NCBI GenBank assembly: GCA_963205315.1
Contig: CAUJIO010000022.1
Span: forward strand, 26,434-90,433
Length of the DNA stretch: 64,000 bases
DNA from: Pseudomonadota bacterium
Lineage (GTDB): Bacteria > Pseudomonadota > Alphaproteobacteria > Rhizobiales > Aestuariivirgaceae
Direction: 5' to 3'
The translations under genes and the position numbers were made by a program. The notes beneath the pieces are model-generated. The model worked only from the letters and a program-made list of their open reading frames with translations. It had not been told where the DNA came from and did not search any database. Of the stretch, positions 1 to 14,122 are shown piece by piece (positions within the stretch are counted from its first letter, which is position 1; each line of letters starts with the position of its first letter).

Positions 1-1
1 C

Positions 2-553
2 GGCCAGCATATCACCAATGACATTGCGCGCGGGTTGTCGACCACGATCGCCCATGCCGAACGCATGAAGACGCTCTGGGGCTCGGCACTGGCGTCGCAG
101 ACCGACGAGCGCGAAATGATCGCCGTGCCGCTCCTGGGAGAGCGTGGCGTCGATACGGTGCAGCAGGTGCCGAAGTCGATGCTCACCGGCATCATCCGGC
201 CGCGCCTGGAAGAAATCTTCGAGATGTTGCGTGACAAGATCGAGACCTCGGGCACCGCGCATCTTGCGGGGCGCCGTGTGGTGATCACCGGTGGAGCCAG
301 CCAGCTCAACGGAGTGCGCGAGGTGGCGAGCCAGTGGCTCGACCGTCAGGTGCGTCTCGGCACGCCGGCGCATCAGGCAGGGATGCCGGAGTCGGCGCAC
401 ACGCCGGGCTTTGCGGTCTGCGCCGGATTGCTGAACTACGGCCTGAAGCCCGATCCACACTACGCGCTGCCGAAGGCCAAGGCGGACGAGGTGGAACGCG
501 CGCAGCACGGCTATGTGCGCCGCATGGGCCGCTGGATCGCCGACAGCTTCTGA
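2..553 (+). CDS. ftsA: Cell division protein FtsA, 3' part
   Basis: This is the C-terminal part of FtsA, the actin-like ATPase that anchors FtsZ to the membrane at the division site. The reading frame is open to the left edge, so the N-terminal half lies outside the window; about 183 residues are present. Visible hallmarks are the phosphate-2 type segment VVITGGASQLNGV and the late segment AHTPGFAVCAGLLNYG, both typical of FtsA subdomains. The C-terminal end (RRMGRWIADSF) fits the amphipathic membrane-targeting helix that ends FtsA proteins. ftsZ follows after one intervening gene, where it is normally adjacent. Identification is from family recognition plus context and is firm. Confidence 0.93.
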   Translation, partial: GQHITNDIARGLSTTIAHAERMKTLWGSALASQTDEREMIAVPLLGERGVDTVQQVPKSMLTGIIRPRLEEIFEMLRDKIETSGTAHLAGRRVVITGGASQLNGVREVASQWLDRQVRLGTPAHQAGMPESAHTPGFAVCAGLLNYGLKPDPHYALPKAKADEVERAQHGYVRRMGRWIADSF

Positions 554-602
554 GAGAGCCGATTTGCATCGACGGGAGTGAGGCGCTATATGCGCCCGCT
601 CA

Positions 603-1919
603 ATGCTGTATCTCGAACTCCTGCTGGTCCTCGGGCTTGTCGCGCTGAACGGCGTGCTTGCCATGTCTGAAATGGCTGTCGTCTCTTCACGTCCCGGGCG
701 CCTCAAGGCGATGCGCGACCGTGGCGTACCTGGTGCCCGCATGGCCCTGGCACTGACGGAAAATCCCGGCCGTTTTCTATCCACGGTTCAGGTCGGCATC
801 ACGCTCGTGGGGATTCTCGCCGGTGCGTTTTCCGGTGCTTCGCTGGGCGCGCGGCTTTCGGAATGGCTGATAGCGGCAGGAATTGACCATGCCTGGGCCG
901 AGCCCATCGGCTTTGCCATCGTCGTTACTGCGATCACCTATGTCTCGCTGATCATCGGCGAACTCGTGCCAAAACAGCTGGCGTTGAAAAACCCGGAACT
1001 GATTGCCTGCCGTGTCGCCTGGCCGATGACACTCATGTCGAAAGCCGCGGCTCCGTTCGTATTCCTGCTCGATGGCTCGGGGAGGGCGCTCATCCGCCTC
1101 TTCGGCCAGACGGAGTCGAGCGAGGCGCAGGTGACGGACGAGGAGATCCGCACCATCATCGCCGAAGCTGAATCCGCGGGCGTCATCGAAAGCGGCGAAC
1201 GCGACATGATTGCCGGCGTCATGCGTCTCGGCGACCGGCCGGTGCGGGTCATGATGACGCCGCTCAACGACATCGACATGCTCAATGTCGAGGACGACAC
1301 GGCGGTGTTGAAGCGCAAGATCATTGCCAGCCCGCATTCGCGCATTCCGGTGCATGCGGGCGATCCCGAGAATGCCATCGGCATCGTCCAGATCAAGGAT
1401 GTGGCGGACATCCTGCTCGACCGCAAGAAACTCGATATCGCGGCCCTGGTGCAGAAGGTGCCGCTCATTCCGGAGTCGATGCCGGCACTGGAAGCGATGG
1501 AGTTGTTCCGTGGATCTTCGATCCATCTGGCCTTCGTGCAGGACGAATATGGCCGGACACTGGGGATCGTCACCGCGGCAGATTTGCTCGAGGCCATCGC
1601 CGGCAGCTTCGAGCCGGAAGGAGCGGACGCCGAAGGGGCCGTCGAGCGGGACGATGGTTCCTGGTTGCTGCCAGGCGGCATGGCGGTGGATGAGATGGCC
1701 CATAAGATCGGCTTCAACCTGCCGCCCAAACGGCGCTATGACACGGTGGCGGGCCTGGTGCTGGACGCCCTCAAGCACCTGCCGTCGCTGGGCCAGACGG
1801 CCGTGACCGGCGGCTGGCGGTTCGAGGTCATCGACCTCGACGGGCGGCGCATCGACAAGGTTCTGGCAAGCCGTGTCGTGGCAACGCACCGGAGGGCGGG
1901 ACGCAAGGGGTCAATCTGA
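603..1919 (+). CDS. CNNM/CorC-family membrane protein with CBS domains (hemolysin-like)
   Basis: A 438-residue protein of the UPF0053/CNNM family, often labelled hemolysin or CorC/TlyC, thought to act in magnesium or cobalt transport or efflux. The N-terminal third is a DUF21 membrane domain with several hydrophobic helices (for example LYLELLLVLGLVALNGV at residues 2-18). It is followed by a CBS-domain pair (about 200-340; segment VMMTPLNDIDML marks its start) and a C-terminal CorC_HlyC domain. It sits between ftsA and ftsZ, an unusual place for it, with a 49-base gap after ftsA and 134 bases before ftsZ. Family assignment is strong; the transported ion cannot be read from the sequence. Confidence 0.88.
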   Translation: MLYLELLLVLGLVALNGVLAMSEMAVVSSRPGRLKAMRDRGVPGARMALALTENPGRFLSTVQVGITLVGILAGAFSGASLGARLSEWLIAAGIDHAWAEPIGFAIVVTAITYVSLIIGELVPKQLALKNPELIACRVAWPMTLMSKAAAPFVFLLDGSGRALIRLFGQTESSEAQVTDEEIRTIIAEAESAGVIESGERDMIAGVMRLGDRPVRVMMTPLNDIDMLNVEDDTAVLKRKIIASPHSRIPVHAGDPENAIGIVQIKDVADILLDRKKLDIAALVQKVPLIPESMPALEAMELFRGSSIHLAFVQDEYGRTLGIVTAADLLEAIAGSFEPEGADAEGAVERDDGSWLLPGGMAVDEMAHKIGFNLPPKRRYDTVAGLVLDALKHLPSLGQTAVTGGWRFEVIDLDGRRIDKVLASRVVATHRRAGRKGSI

Positions 1920-1989
1920 AGCAAATCTTAGCCCGCTGAGTCAAAACGATTCAGTTTGAGTCGGATTTTCCGGGATTGGTTAGCGCGCG

Positions 1990-2004
1990 TTAACCATTTG
2001 TTAT
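1990..2004 (+). promoter_or_regulatory. Candidate CtrA-like box upstream of ftsZ
   Basis: The sequence TTAA-N7-TTAT lies 50 bases upstream of the chosen ftsZ start and differs by one base from the TTAA-N7-TTAA CtrA consensus. CtrA is known to control ftsZ in Caulobacter. This is a motif match by eye, partly overlapped by an inverted repeat GGTTA...TAACC, and has no experimental support here. Confidence 0.35.
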
Positions 2005-2053
2005 GGATTGGGTAAGAAATATGGTCCCGGCAAATCAATCCGGGCGCCGACAC

Positions 2054-3616
2054 ATGACAATCAATCTGACAGTACCTAATTTTTCCGATCTGAAGCCGCG
2101 CATCACTGTTTTCGGTGTCGGCGGGGCGGGCGGCAATGCCGTCAACAACATGATCGAGAGCAGGCTGGAAGGGGTCGAGTTCGTCGTCGCGAATACCGAC
2201 GCGCAGGCGCTGATGCAGAACGCCGCCACTCGCCGTGTTCAAATGGGTACAGCCCTGACGCAGGGGCTGGGCGCCGGATCTCAACCACAGATCGGAGCCG
2301 CCGCCGCCGAGGAGGCGCTACCTGAAATCCTCGACCATTTGGCCGGTTCGCACATGGCCTTCATCACCGCCGGCATGGGCGGCGGGACCGGCACCGGAGC
2401 CGCTCCCGTCATTGCGCGTGCGGCGAAGGAGCAGGGCATTCTCACGGTCGGTGTCGTCACCAAGCCGTTCCACTTCGAAGGCGTGCGCCGCCAGCAGACG
2501 GCCGAGCGCGGCATCGAACAGCTTGCCAAGCACGTCGACACGCTGATCGTCATTCCCAACCAGAATCTCTTCCGCGTCGCCAACGAGAAGACAACCTTTG
2601 CCGCGGCCTTCGCCATGGCCGACCAGGTGCTCTATTCGGGCGTGGCTTCAATCACCGAGCTGATGACCAAGGAAGGCCTGATCAATCTCGACTTCGCCGA
2701 CGTTCGCGCGATCATGAGCGAAATGGGCCGCGCCATGATGGGTACGGGTGAAGCCTCGGGCGACAAGCGCGCCATCGAAGCCGCCGAAGCTGCCATCTCC
2801 AATCCGTTGCTGGACGACGTGTCTATGCGTGGCGCCCGCGGGTTGCTGATCTCGATCACCGGCGGGCCCGATCTGACACTTTATGAAGTCGACGAGGCGG
2901 CCACTCGCATCCGCGAGGAAGTCGATCCGGAAGCCAACATTATCCTCGGCGCCACCTTCGACGAATCGCTCGAAGGCATCATGCGCGTCTCGGTCGTGGC
3001 AACGGGTCTCGCGGCCGAAATGCTGAAGGGTGCGAAGCCGGAAGAGGCGGAAGAGCGTCCGGAACAACCTTCCGTCTTCGGCTTCCATGGCAAGCAGTCG
3101 GCTCCGATCAAGAAGCCTATCCAGCCTGCGCCGATGGCCATGCGTTCCAATCCGCAACCCATTCAGGTCGCGCAGCCTTCACCGCAGCCGGCGCCTGTCT
3201 ATGCCGAGATTCATGAGGAAGAAGAGGCCGAAGTCCATCCTGAGCCGGTCCGTCATGCGCCACTGGCTGCCGAACGCCAGCCCGTCCGGCAGGTCCGCAT
3301 GCCGGCGATCGAAGAGTTCCCGCCGCAGGTGAAGAAGCAGATCGAAGCGCAGCAGAGCCGTATCGAAAGCATTGCCGACCACGCGCAGCGCAAGAAGCCA
3401 GGCCTTTTCCAACGCCTGGCCAGTGTTGGCCTCGGTCGCAAGGACGATCCGCCGGCTGCCAATCCTCGCGAGCCCACCATTGCCATGCAGCCCGCTCCGC
3501 GCCCGCAAATGCAGGTGCGCCCGCAGGCTCCGCCGCCGGCGCCGGCCCATCCGGAAGCAACGCTGGACGATGATCAGCTGGAAATCCCCGCCTTCCTGCG
3601 CCGTCAGGCCAACTGA
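2054..3616 (+). CDS. ftsZ: Cell division GTPase FtsZ
   Basis: FtsZ is the tubulin-like GTPase that polymerises into the cytokinetic ring. The protein has 520 residues. The tubulin signature [10 protein letters not shown] is at residues 109-118, the N-terminal nucleotide segment [13 protein letters not shown] at 21-33, and the conserved C-terminal peptide near [16 protein letters not shown] binds FtsA and other partners. Between residue about 320 and the tail is a long Pro/Gln/Glu-rich linker, typical of Rhizobiales. I chose the ATG at 2054 because it gives the family's MTINL-type N-terminus; an in-frame ATG at 2003 would add 17 unlikely residues. A hairpin follows the gene, and lpxC, the usual next gene, is missing. 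Confidence 0.97.
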   Translation: MTINLTVPNFSDLKPRITVFGVGGAGGNAVNNMIESRLEGVEFVVANTDAQALMQNAATRRVQMGTALTQGLGAGSQPQIGAAAAEEALPEILDHLAGSHMAFITAGMGGGTGTGAAPVIARAAKEQGILTVGVVTKPFHFEGVRRQQTAERGIEQLAKHVDTLIVIPNQNLFRVANEKTTFAAAFAMADQVLYSGVASITELMTKEGLINLDFADVRAIMSEMGRAMMGTGEASGDKRAIEAAEAAISNPLLDDVSMRGARGLLISITGGPDLTLYEVDEAATRIREEVDPEANIILGATFDESLEGIMRVSVVATGLAAEMLKGAKPEEAEERPEQPSVFGFHGKQSAPIKKPIQPAPMAMRSNPQPIQVAQPSPQPAPVYAEIHEEEEAEVHPEPVRHAPLAAERQPVRQVRMPAIEEFPPQVKKQIEAQQSRIESIADHAQRKKPGLFQRLASVGLGRKDDPPAANPREPTIAMQPAPRPQMQVRPQAPPPAPAHPEATLDDDQLEIPAFLRRQAN

Positions 3617-3640
3617 TTGATTTCATGAGAAAAGCAACAG

Positions 3641-3668
3641 ACCCGGCGGTCACACTTCCGCCGGGTTT
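3641..3668 (+). terminator. Hairpin downstream of ftsZ
   Basis: A 9-bp perfect stem (ACCCGGCGG / CCGCCGGGT) with an 8-base loop follows the ftsZ stop by 25 bases. It is followed only by TT, so it is a weak intrinsic terminator or a transcript-stabilising hairpin. Confidence 0.5.
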
Positions 3669-3704
3669 GGCGCATTTATGGGGCTGTTGGCGCGCTTTGC
3701 TTTT

Positions 3705-3734
3705 CGCCGTTGCGCCCTTTAAGAGCCAACGGCG
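3705..3734 (+). other. Inverted repeat in the bamD leader
   Basis: An 8-bp perfect inverted repeat (CGCCGTTG / CAACGGCG) with a 14-base spacer lies 62 bases before the bamD start. It could be a protein-binding site or leader hairpin; no family match is claimed. Confidence 0.3.
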
Positions 3735-3795
3735 GAGTTGAGGCCGAGTCGTGTGTCCGCCAAGTTCAATTGTCCTGGGGTTTTCAGTGCCGGTC

Positions 3796-4677
3796 ATGCG
3801 CAAGTCTGTTCAAGCGATCGCCGCATTGCTGGTGGCCCTTTCGGTTTCAGGCTGTGCAAGTTCGGCATTCGACGGGCTGTGGGGCGATGACACGCCGGCA
3901 GCGGCGACGTCGACGGGCGTGACGCCGGATCTCGCCACGGCGCAGGACGGGGCGGCCGTGGCCAAGCTCTATAATGAAGGTTTGGCGAATTTGAAGGACG
4001 GACAGAACAAGTCCGCCATCAAGAGCTTTTCGGAAGTCGAACGGCAATATCCCTATTCGAGCTATGCCACGAAGGCGATCCTGATGCAGGCTTACGCGTC
4101 TTACGCGCGGGGTGATTGGGATGATTGCGTGGTGGCCGCCAACCGGTTCGTCACGCTGCACCCCGGCCACAAGGACGCGGGCTATGCCTACTATCTGATC
4201 GCCGTGTCCAACTACAACAAGATCAACGATACCAAGCGCGACCAGACGGCGACCAAGCAGGCGCTTGATGCCCTGGAGGAGGTCTCCCGCCGCTACCCAG
4301 GCACGTCCTATGCCAATGACGCCGCACAGAAGGTGGTGGTGGCGCGCGATCATCTGGCCGGCAAGGAAATGGAAGTCGGCCGCTACTACTACAAGCAGGG
4401 CAGCTATCTGGCCGGCATCAACCGCTTCAAGCGGGTGGTGACCGAATATCAGAACACCAGCCAGACTCCGGAAGCCCTCTACCGTCTGGCAGAGGGTTAC
4501 ACGGCGCTGGGTGTTGTCTCCGAGGCGCAGACGGCGGCGGCGGTGCTGGGGGCGAACTACCCCAATTCTGACTGGTACAAAGATGCCTACCGGCTGGTTG
4601 CCAGCGATGGCGAGGCTCCGGTTGCAAATGAAGAGAGCTGGATTTCGAAGGCCTTCAGCAGTCTCAATCCGCTTTGA
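3796..4677 (+). CDS. bamD: Outer membrane assembly lipoprotein BamD
   Basis: BamD is the essential lipoprotein partner of BamA in inserting beta-barrel proteins into the outer membrane. The 293-residue product starts with a lipoprotein signal peptide ending in the lipobox LSVSGC (Cys about residue 18), then TPR-like repeats typical of BamD (for example NKSAIKSFSEVERQYPYSSYA, and later GSYLAGINRFKRVVTEYQNT). The ATG at 3796 is preferred over an upstream GTG at 3751, because it places the charged n-region MRKS directly before the hydrophobic stretch. It lies between ftsZ and recN, the usual rhizobial location minus lpxC. Confidence 0.93.
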   Translation: MRKSVQAIAALLVALSVSGCASSAFDGLWGDDTPAAATSTGVTPDLATAQDGAAVAKLYNEGLANLKDGQNKSAIKSFSEVERQYPYSSYATKAILMQAYASYARGDWDDCVVAANRFVTLHPGHKDAGYAYYLIAVSNYNKINDTKRDQTATKQALDALEEVSRRYPGTSYANDAAQKVVVARDHLAGKEMEVGRYYYKQGSYLAGINRFKRVVTEYQNTSQTPEALYRLAEGYTALGVVSEAQTAAAVLGANYPNSDWYKDAYRLVASDGEAPVANEESWISKAFSSLNPL

Positions 4678-4683
4678 CAGAGC

Positions 4684-5001
4684 TTACGGCCCGGGTGCGA
4701 TGCGGTCGTGAATCTTCTTCTTGCTGCTCGATGGGGGTATCGCCGTCGGAGAGGTAGCCGTGGGGCCGTTGACGATTCCCTTGGTGGCGTTTGATCCTGG
4801 CGTCCTGATGGTGACGGGCGGCGGCGTGAGTTGAACCTCCAGCTTTCGGTCTCGCGTCTGTGTCGGGACAAGATTGCTCCGCAATGCGATATCGAAGCCG
4901 AGCGCGGCGATCAGCACAACGAGAAGGAGGTTGGTCAAGGTTGGGCTGGCAATGAGGCTGAGCCAACTGCCCGGGGGGCCGGTCGTGTTGTCCGATGGCA
5001 T
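4684..5001 (-). CDS. Hypothetical small single-pass membrane protein
   Basis: A possible 105-residue protein on the strand opposite to its neighbours bamD and recN. It has one hydrophobic segment (LTNLLLVVLIAALGFDIAL, about residues 23-41) followed by a Pro/Thr/Ser-rich tail ending in a short lysine cluster. An ATG with an upstream GGAG at about 9 bases supports the start. I do not recognise a family. It fills a 427-base gap that otherwise shows no gene, and could be noise in GC-rich DNA; comparison with relatives would decide. Confidence 0.45.
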   Translation of the reverse strand: MPSDNTTGPPGSWLSLIASPTLTNLLLVVLIAALGFDIALRSNLVPTQTRDRKLEVQLTPPPVTIRTPGSNATKGIVNGPTATSPTAIPPSSSKKKIHDRIAPGP

Positions 5002-5104
5002 TTTCGAGCGCTCCAGCCTCCTGCCAATGGTTTCATTCTATCGTCAATGGACACCTGGTTCTAGGGCCTCGCATCGGTGACGGAATCTCCGCTATATTGC
5101 CGGG

Positions 5105-10679
<5,575 letters not shown>

Positions 10680-10859
10680 GGATAACGATGTAGCCCGGCG
10701 CGCGACAGCGGGGAAGGGGCGGTCTTACGGTTGGCTGCCAGCCCCGGTTCACTCACACCTCATCACGAAGGATTGCCCGGCCGCGCTGCATCCCGTGAGC
10801 CGCCAGGGCCCGTTACCTGTGCATCCCGACAGGGATCAGATCAAACAGGAGATATCATT

Positions 10860-11426
10860 ATGACACTTCGCACCACGCTTCTTTCCGCCGCCGCGGCACT
10901 CGCCCTTGGTGTTTCTGCACTCACCACTCCGGTTCTCGCCGAAGACACCGTGATGGTGGGAGGTGCCGAGATGTATCCGTCCAAGAACATCATCGAGAAT
11001 GCCGTCAACTCCAAGGACCATACGACGCTGGTGGCCGCGGTGAAGGCCGCAGGGCTAGTCGAGACACTGTCGGGTGCTGGCCCCTTCACCGTCTTCGCGC
11101 CGACCAACGACGCCTTCGCCAAGCTGCCGGCCGGCACCGTCGATAATCTTCTGAAGCCCGAGAACAAGGACATGCTGGTGAAGGTTCTCACCTATCACGT
11201 GGTCGCCGCCAATGCGATGAGCGACGCGGTCAACAAGATGATCATGGATGACGGCGGCAAGCATGCCGTGAAGACGGTGAGCGGCAACATGCTGACGCTG
11301 ACGGCCAAGGACGGCAAGATCATGATCACCGACGAGAGCGGCCAGATCGCGACCGTCACCATCGCCGACGTCAAGCAGTCAAACGGCGTCATCCACGTGA
11401 TTGATACGGTTCTCCTGCCGAAGTAA
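10860..11426 (+). CDS. Secreted fasciclin (FAS1) domain protein
   Basis: A 188-residue exported protein with one FAS1 adhesion domain. The signal peptide runs from [12 protein letters not shown] to a probable cleavage after VLA (about residue 24). FAS1 box motifs are present: [19 protein letters not shown] and, near the end, [13 protein letters not shown]. The start is fixed by AGGAG at 8 bases before the ATG. FAS1 proteins act in cell adhesion or matrix interaction; the ligand is unknown. A strong 12-bp hairpin follows the stop. Confidence 0.92.
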   Translation: MTLRTTLLSAAAALALGVSALTTPVLAEDTVMVGGAEMYPSKNIIENAVNSKDHTTLVAAVKAAGLVETLSGAGPFTVFAPTNDAFAKLPAGTVDNLLKPENKDMLVKVLTYHVVAANAMSDAVNKMIMDDGGKHAVKTVSGNMLTLTAKDGKIMITDESGQIATVTIADVKQSNGVIHVIDTVLLPK

Positions 11427-11451
11427 TCGCGCCAAACATGTCAGCAAGGAC

Positions 11452-11480
11452 GGATCCGGCGCAACATATGCGCCGGATCC
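11452..11480. terminator. Hairpin between convergent genes
   Basis: A perfect 12-bp stem (GGATCCGGCGCA and its complement) with a 5-base loop lies between the fasciclin gene and the convergent nucleotidase gene. There is no long T-run on either side, but position and symmetry suggest a bidirectional terminator. Confidence 0.6.
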
Positions 11481-11487
11481 CTCTCTC

Positions 11488-12996
11488 CTATTGCTTCAGC
11501 TTGATGCGGCCTTCAATTTTGGGCGACACGGTCTTTCGGGCAGAAATATAGGCCATTACATCATTGGCCATCAGCTTGGCATCGCGCACGCCGAAGAGGG
11601 GTTTTGCCGATTTCAGCACGGCGTAGCCATCGCCGCCGCCATACATGAAGTCGTTGGTAGACAGCGTATAGGTGGCAGCTTTGTCGAGTGGCTTGCCGCC
11701 CACCATGACGGAGACGATTCGCTGGCCCTTGGGCTTCGAGAGATCGGCATCGACGATGAGGCCTGAAACCTGCGGGAAACGGCCGGATGAATTCTCCACA
11801 TCGCTGACGCCGTTCTCAAGAGCGGCCCACACCGTGTCGCCGCTGACTTCGAGTTTCACCGTCTTGTTGCCGAAGGGCAGTTCGGAGAGAATGTCGCGCC
11901 GGGTGATCTGGGCTCCGGCAGGATATTCCTTGTTGCCGCGAATACCGCCGCCATTGGTAATTCCGATGTCGGCTTTCACCGCTTCACGGGTCGCGTCGGC
12001 AATCAGGTTGCCGATGGCCGTCTCGGCGGTGCGCACGCTGGCCTTGCGGCTGTCAAGCGCTTCGGTCGTTGTTCCGACGGCAACATCGAGTTCCTTCGAC
12101 AATTCGGCATTGTAGGCGTCGACCTTCGCCTGGGTCTCGGGATCCGGTTCCACCGTGGCCGTGTCGATCAGGCGGAAGTTGGGATACCACTTCACGCTGC
12201 GCTTGCCGTCCTTCTCGGTCACATCGATCTTCACATCGACGGCAGTCACGAATTCGGCTTCCTCCTTTGATTCAGCCATGACCGTCCGTCCGTCGAAGAA
12301 CAGCGCCAGATCGTGATCGTCGCCCGTCAGGATGATGTCGGCGGCTCGGCTGTCGAACAAGGCGCGGTCCACTTCGCGGTTGGCATGGACAACTGCGACG
12401 ACAAGATCAGCACCGTTCTTGCGCAGTTCGGCGGCCTGGGCCACCACCGCATCAAGTGTCGAGGCGAACACAAGGCTGTCGCCCGGGCTGGATTTGGCTG
12501 CGCTGTCTTCGGCGGTTGTGCCAATGATGCCAACCTTGACGCCGCCAATGTCACGAATCTCGGCGTCCTTGAAACCGGCGAGGGCCTTGCCATCCGCGCC
12601 GCGCAGGTTGGCCGCAAAGAGTGGAAACTTCGCCTCCGACATGCGCTTCAGAAAAACCTCGGCGCCGAAGTCATATTCGTGGTTTCCGGGGGTGAAGACA
12701 TCGGGCGGGGCAATATTGGTCAGCGCTACGGTGTGTGCGCCCTGATCAAATCCTGAAAGCAGTGAGGGTGAAATGAGGTCGCCGGCGTGGGCGTAAACCA
12801 CATTGCCGCCCTTGGCGCGTTCGGCTTTCACCACGGCATTGAGGCGGGCAAATCCTCCGCGTTCGGAGGTATTGTCCACCTTGTAGATGTCGTTGGTGAG
12901 CAGGAAAGTAATTTGCACAGGCTCGGCAGATGCCGTGCCCAAGAGGGTTGAACCGCTGAGAAGTGCTGCAATCAGAGCGTTTCGGATCATGTTCAT
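11488..12996 (-). CDS. Periplasmic bifunctional metallophosphatase / 5'-nucleotidase
   Basis: A 502-residue exported UshA/5'-nucleotidase family enzyme, expected to release phosphate and nucleosides from nucleotides in the periplasm. A signal peptide ends near TASA (residue about 24). The metallophosphoesterase domain (about 28-290) shows HAGDLISPS and GNHEYDFG; the C-terminal 5'-nucleotidase domain (about 310-500) shows TNGGGIRGN and the stacking region YTLSTNDFMYGGGDGY. The first metal motif reads TNDIY rather than the common TND-x-H, so one usual histidine is replaced, as in a subgroup of alphaproteobacterial members. Substrate is inferred from family only. Confidence 0.88.
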   Translation of the reverse strand: MNMIRNALIAALLSGSTLLGTASAEPVQITFLLTNDIYKVDNTSERGGFARLNAVVKAERAKGGNVVYAHAGDLISPSLLSGFDQGAHTVALTNIAPPDVFTPGNHEYDFGAEVFLKRMSEAKFPLFAANLRGADGKALAGFKDAEIRDIGGVKVGIIGTTAEDSAAKSSPGDSLVFASTLDAVVAQAAELRKNGADLVVAVVHANREVDRALFDSRAADIILTGDDHDLALFFDGRTVMAESKEEAEFVTAVDVKIDVTEKDGKRSVKWYPNFRLIDTATVEPDPETQAKVDAYNAELSKELDVAVGTTTEALDSRKASVRTAETAIGNLIADATREAVKADIGITNGGGIRGNKEYPAGAQITRRDILSELPFGNKTVKLEVSGDTVWAALENGVSDVENSSGRFPQVSGLIVDADLSKPKGQRIVSVMVGGKPLDKAATYTLSTNDFMYGGGDGYAVLKSAKPLFGVRDAKLMANDVMAYISARKTVSPKIEGRIKLKQ

Positions 12997-13021
12997 GCTG
13001 GCCTCCGGTGATTGATCCCAT

Positions 13022-13266
13022 TCTAGTTAGTGAAGGCTATTGTGCGCCTAGTTGCAACAGGACCGTGACGGGATGCTGCCAATTCAGCTTGCATCATGGG
13101 GCCAAGTGCGACATATTATACCTATCGATACTTGGGCCGGACGATTGGCCGCTTCGCTACCCATTGGGCCGCGCACGCAAGACTCCTCCAATTTCGACCA
13201 TGGTCTTGACGCGTGCATTCACACACTCGGCATGGCTAGCGACCTAACCCAACTTAAGGAATTCCC
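13022..13266 (+). promoter_or_regulatory. Long leader of the cold-shock gene
   Basis: About 245 bases without a gene precede the cold-shock CDS. The A/T-rich patch ACATATTATACC near 13110-13121 could hold a -10 element, with TTGCAT near 13089 as a possible -35. That would give a transcript leader of roughly 140 bases, as expected for thermoregulated csp mRNAs. Promoter positions are inference. Confidence 0.3.
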
Positions 13267-13476
13267 ATGAATACGGGTACAGTGAAGTGGTTCAACGAGC
13301 AGAAGGGCTACGGCTTCATTCAGCCGGATAACGGTCAGAAGGACATTTTTGTCCATATCTCCGCTGTCGAGCGCGCTGGTCTCCGCACGCTCAAGGAGGG
13401 CCAGAAGGTCCAGTTTGAGATCGTGACGGACAAGCGGACTGGCCGCAGCTCTGCCGGTAATCTCACCGCCGCCTGA
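13267..13476 (+). CDS. Cold-shock domain protein (CspA family)
   Basis: A 69-residue single-domain nucleic-acid chaperone. The RNP1-like motif KGYGFIQ and RNP2-like motif DIFVHIS are both present, with the starting segment GTVKWFNEQ typical of Csp proteins. It binds single-stranded RNA/DNA and melts mRNA structure at low temperature or during growth transitions. It stands alone with a long leader and a strong intrinsic terminator directly downstream, so it is a monocistronic unit. Which Csp paralogue it is cannot be told. Confidence 0.95.
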   Translation: MNTGTVKWFNEQKGYGFIQPDNGQKDIFVHISAVERAGLRTLKEGQKVQFEIVTDKRTGRSSAGNLTAA

Positions 13477-13500
13477 TCTCTCGAAACGAGCTCGACACTG

Positions 13501-13534
13501 AATGCCCGGCCTCTGGCCGGGCATTTTCTTTTTT
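13501..13534 (+). terminator. Intrinsic terminator of the cold-shock gene
   Basis: An 11-bp perfect GC-rich stem (AATGCCCGGCC / GGCCGGGCATT) with a 3-base loop is followed by TTCTTTTTT. This is a textbook Rho-independent terminator 25 bases after the stop codon. Confidence 0.9.
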
Positions 13535-13918
13535 CGACCAGTCTTATTGCGATGCACAATATCATCAAAGCCGTGTTCATGCGCCTGTGGTATGGCAATG
13601 CCCGGATTTCAGGCTCTCCTGGAGAGATTCAAAGGTTAATGCCGATTAATTTCTAAGGCCGAAATAAGGCTTAACCGGTAATAAAACCGTCTTAATCGTT
13701 GGGTATTTTCTAGATCGTGGCGGTTGAGTCAGGGGTTTTTGCAGTCGCTCAAATGTTATGCATTTAACGCATAAGAGAAGCGCAATAGTTGGTCTGGTTT
13801 AGAGGCAAATGCCGGACTACATGAGCGATACGAGAGTGCAGCGCACAATAAACCCCTCGAGAAATTGCCACGGCCCGGGAACGGGATGGGATTTTGAGAG
13901 ATGAACAGGAGAATGAAC
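13535..13918. other. Geneless stretch, relatively A/T-rich, with a palindrome
   Basis: No convincing gene is seen between the csp terminator and the DUF1127 gene. The region is richer in A/T than its surroundings. It holds the inverted repeat TTATGC-N7-GCATAA at 13756-13774 and a symmetrical motif ATTGCGATGCACAAT near 13548. It is probably the promoter and leader of the DUF1127 gene; a small RNA cannot be excluded. Confidence 0.4.
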
Positions 13919-14113
13919 ATGACCACGATCACTTATGGCCGCGAAGCCGTACGCAACCAGGGTTCGAGCATGGGTGCGGGCCTTCTGGGCCGCGTCAAGA
14001 ACTACCTCGCCCGCAGCCGCGCCGAGCGTCAGCTGTCGCAGCTTGATGACCGCATGCTGGCCGACATCGGCATGAAGCGTTCGGAAATTTCCAGCATGGT
14101 CTGGGGCAACTAA
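13919..14113 (+). CDS. DUF1127 small protein
   Basis: A 64-residue basic protein with the DUF1127 core LSQLDDRMLADIGMKRSEI at its C-terminal half. DUF1127 proteins in alphaproteobacteria are short, highly expressed and linked to RNA turnover and phosphate or carbon regulation in a few species. The ATG at 13919 is chosen because AGGAG lies 7 bases upstream; in-frame ATGs at 13901 and 13913 are alternatives. A strong terminator follows, shared with the 3' end of the convergent prmA. Confidence 0.85.
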   Translation: MTTITYGREAVRNQGSSMGAGLLGRVKNYLARSRAERQLSQLDDRMLADIGMKRSEISSMVWGN

Positions 14114-14122
14114 GCTCCGGCC

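Noticed and set aside
1936..1954. Terminator after the CNNM gene (CTGAGTC / GATTCAG stem)
   Set aside because: The stem has only about 7 pairs including a wobble and no T-run; it is too weak to list as a terminator.
5000..5104. LexA box (GTTC-N7-GTTC) upstream of recN
   Set aside because: GTTC at about 5058 has no second GTTC at the right spacing, so SOS control cannot be claimed from this sequence.
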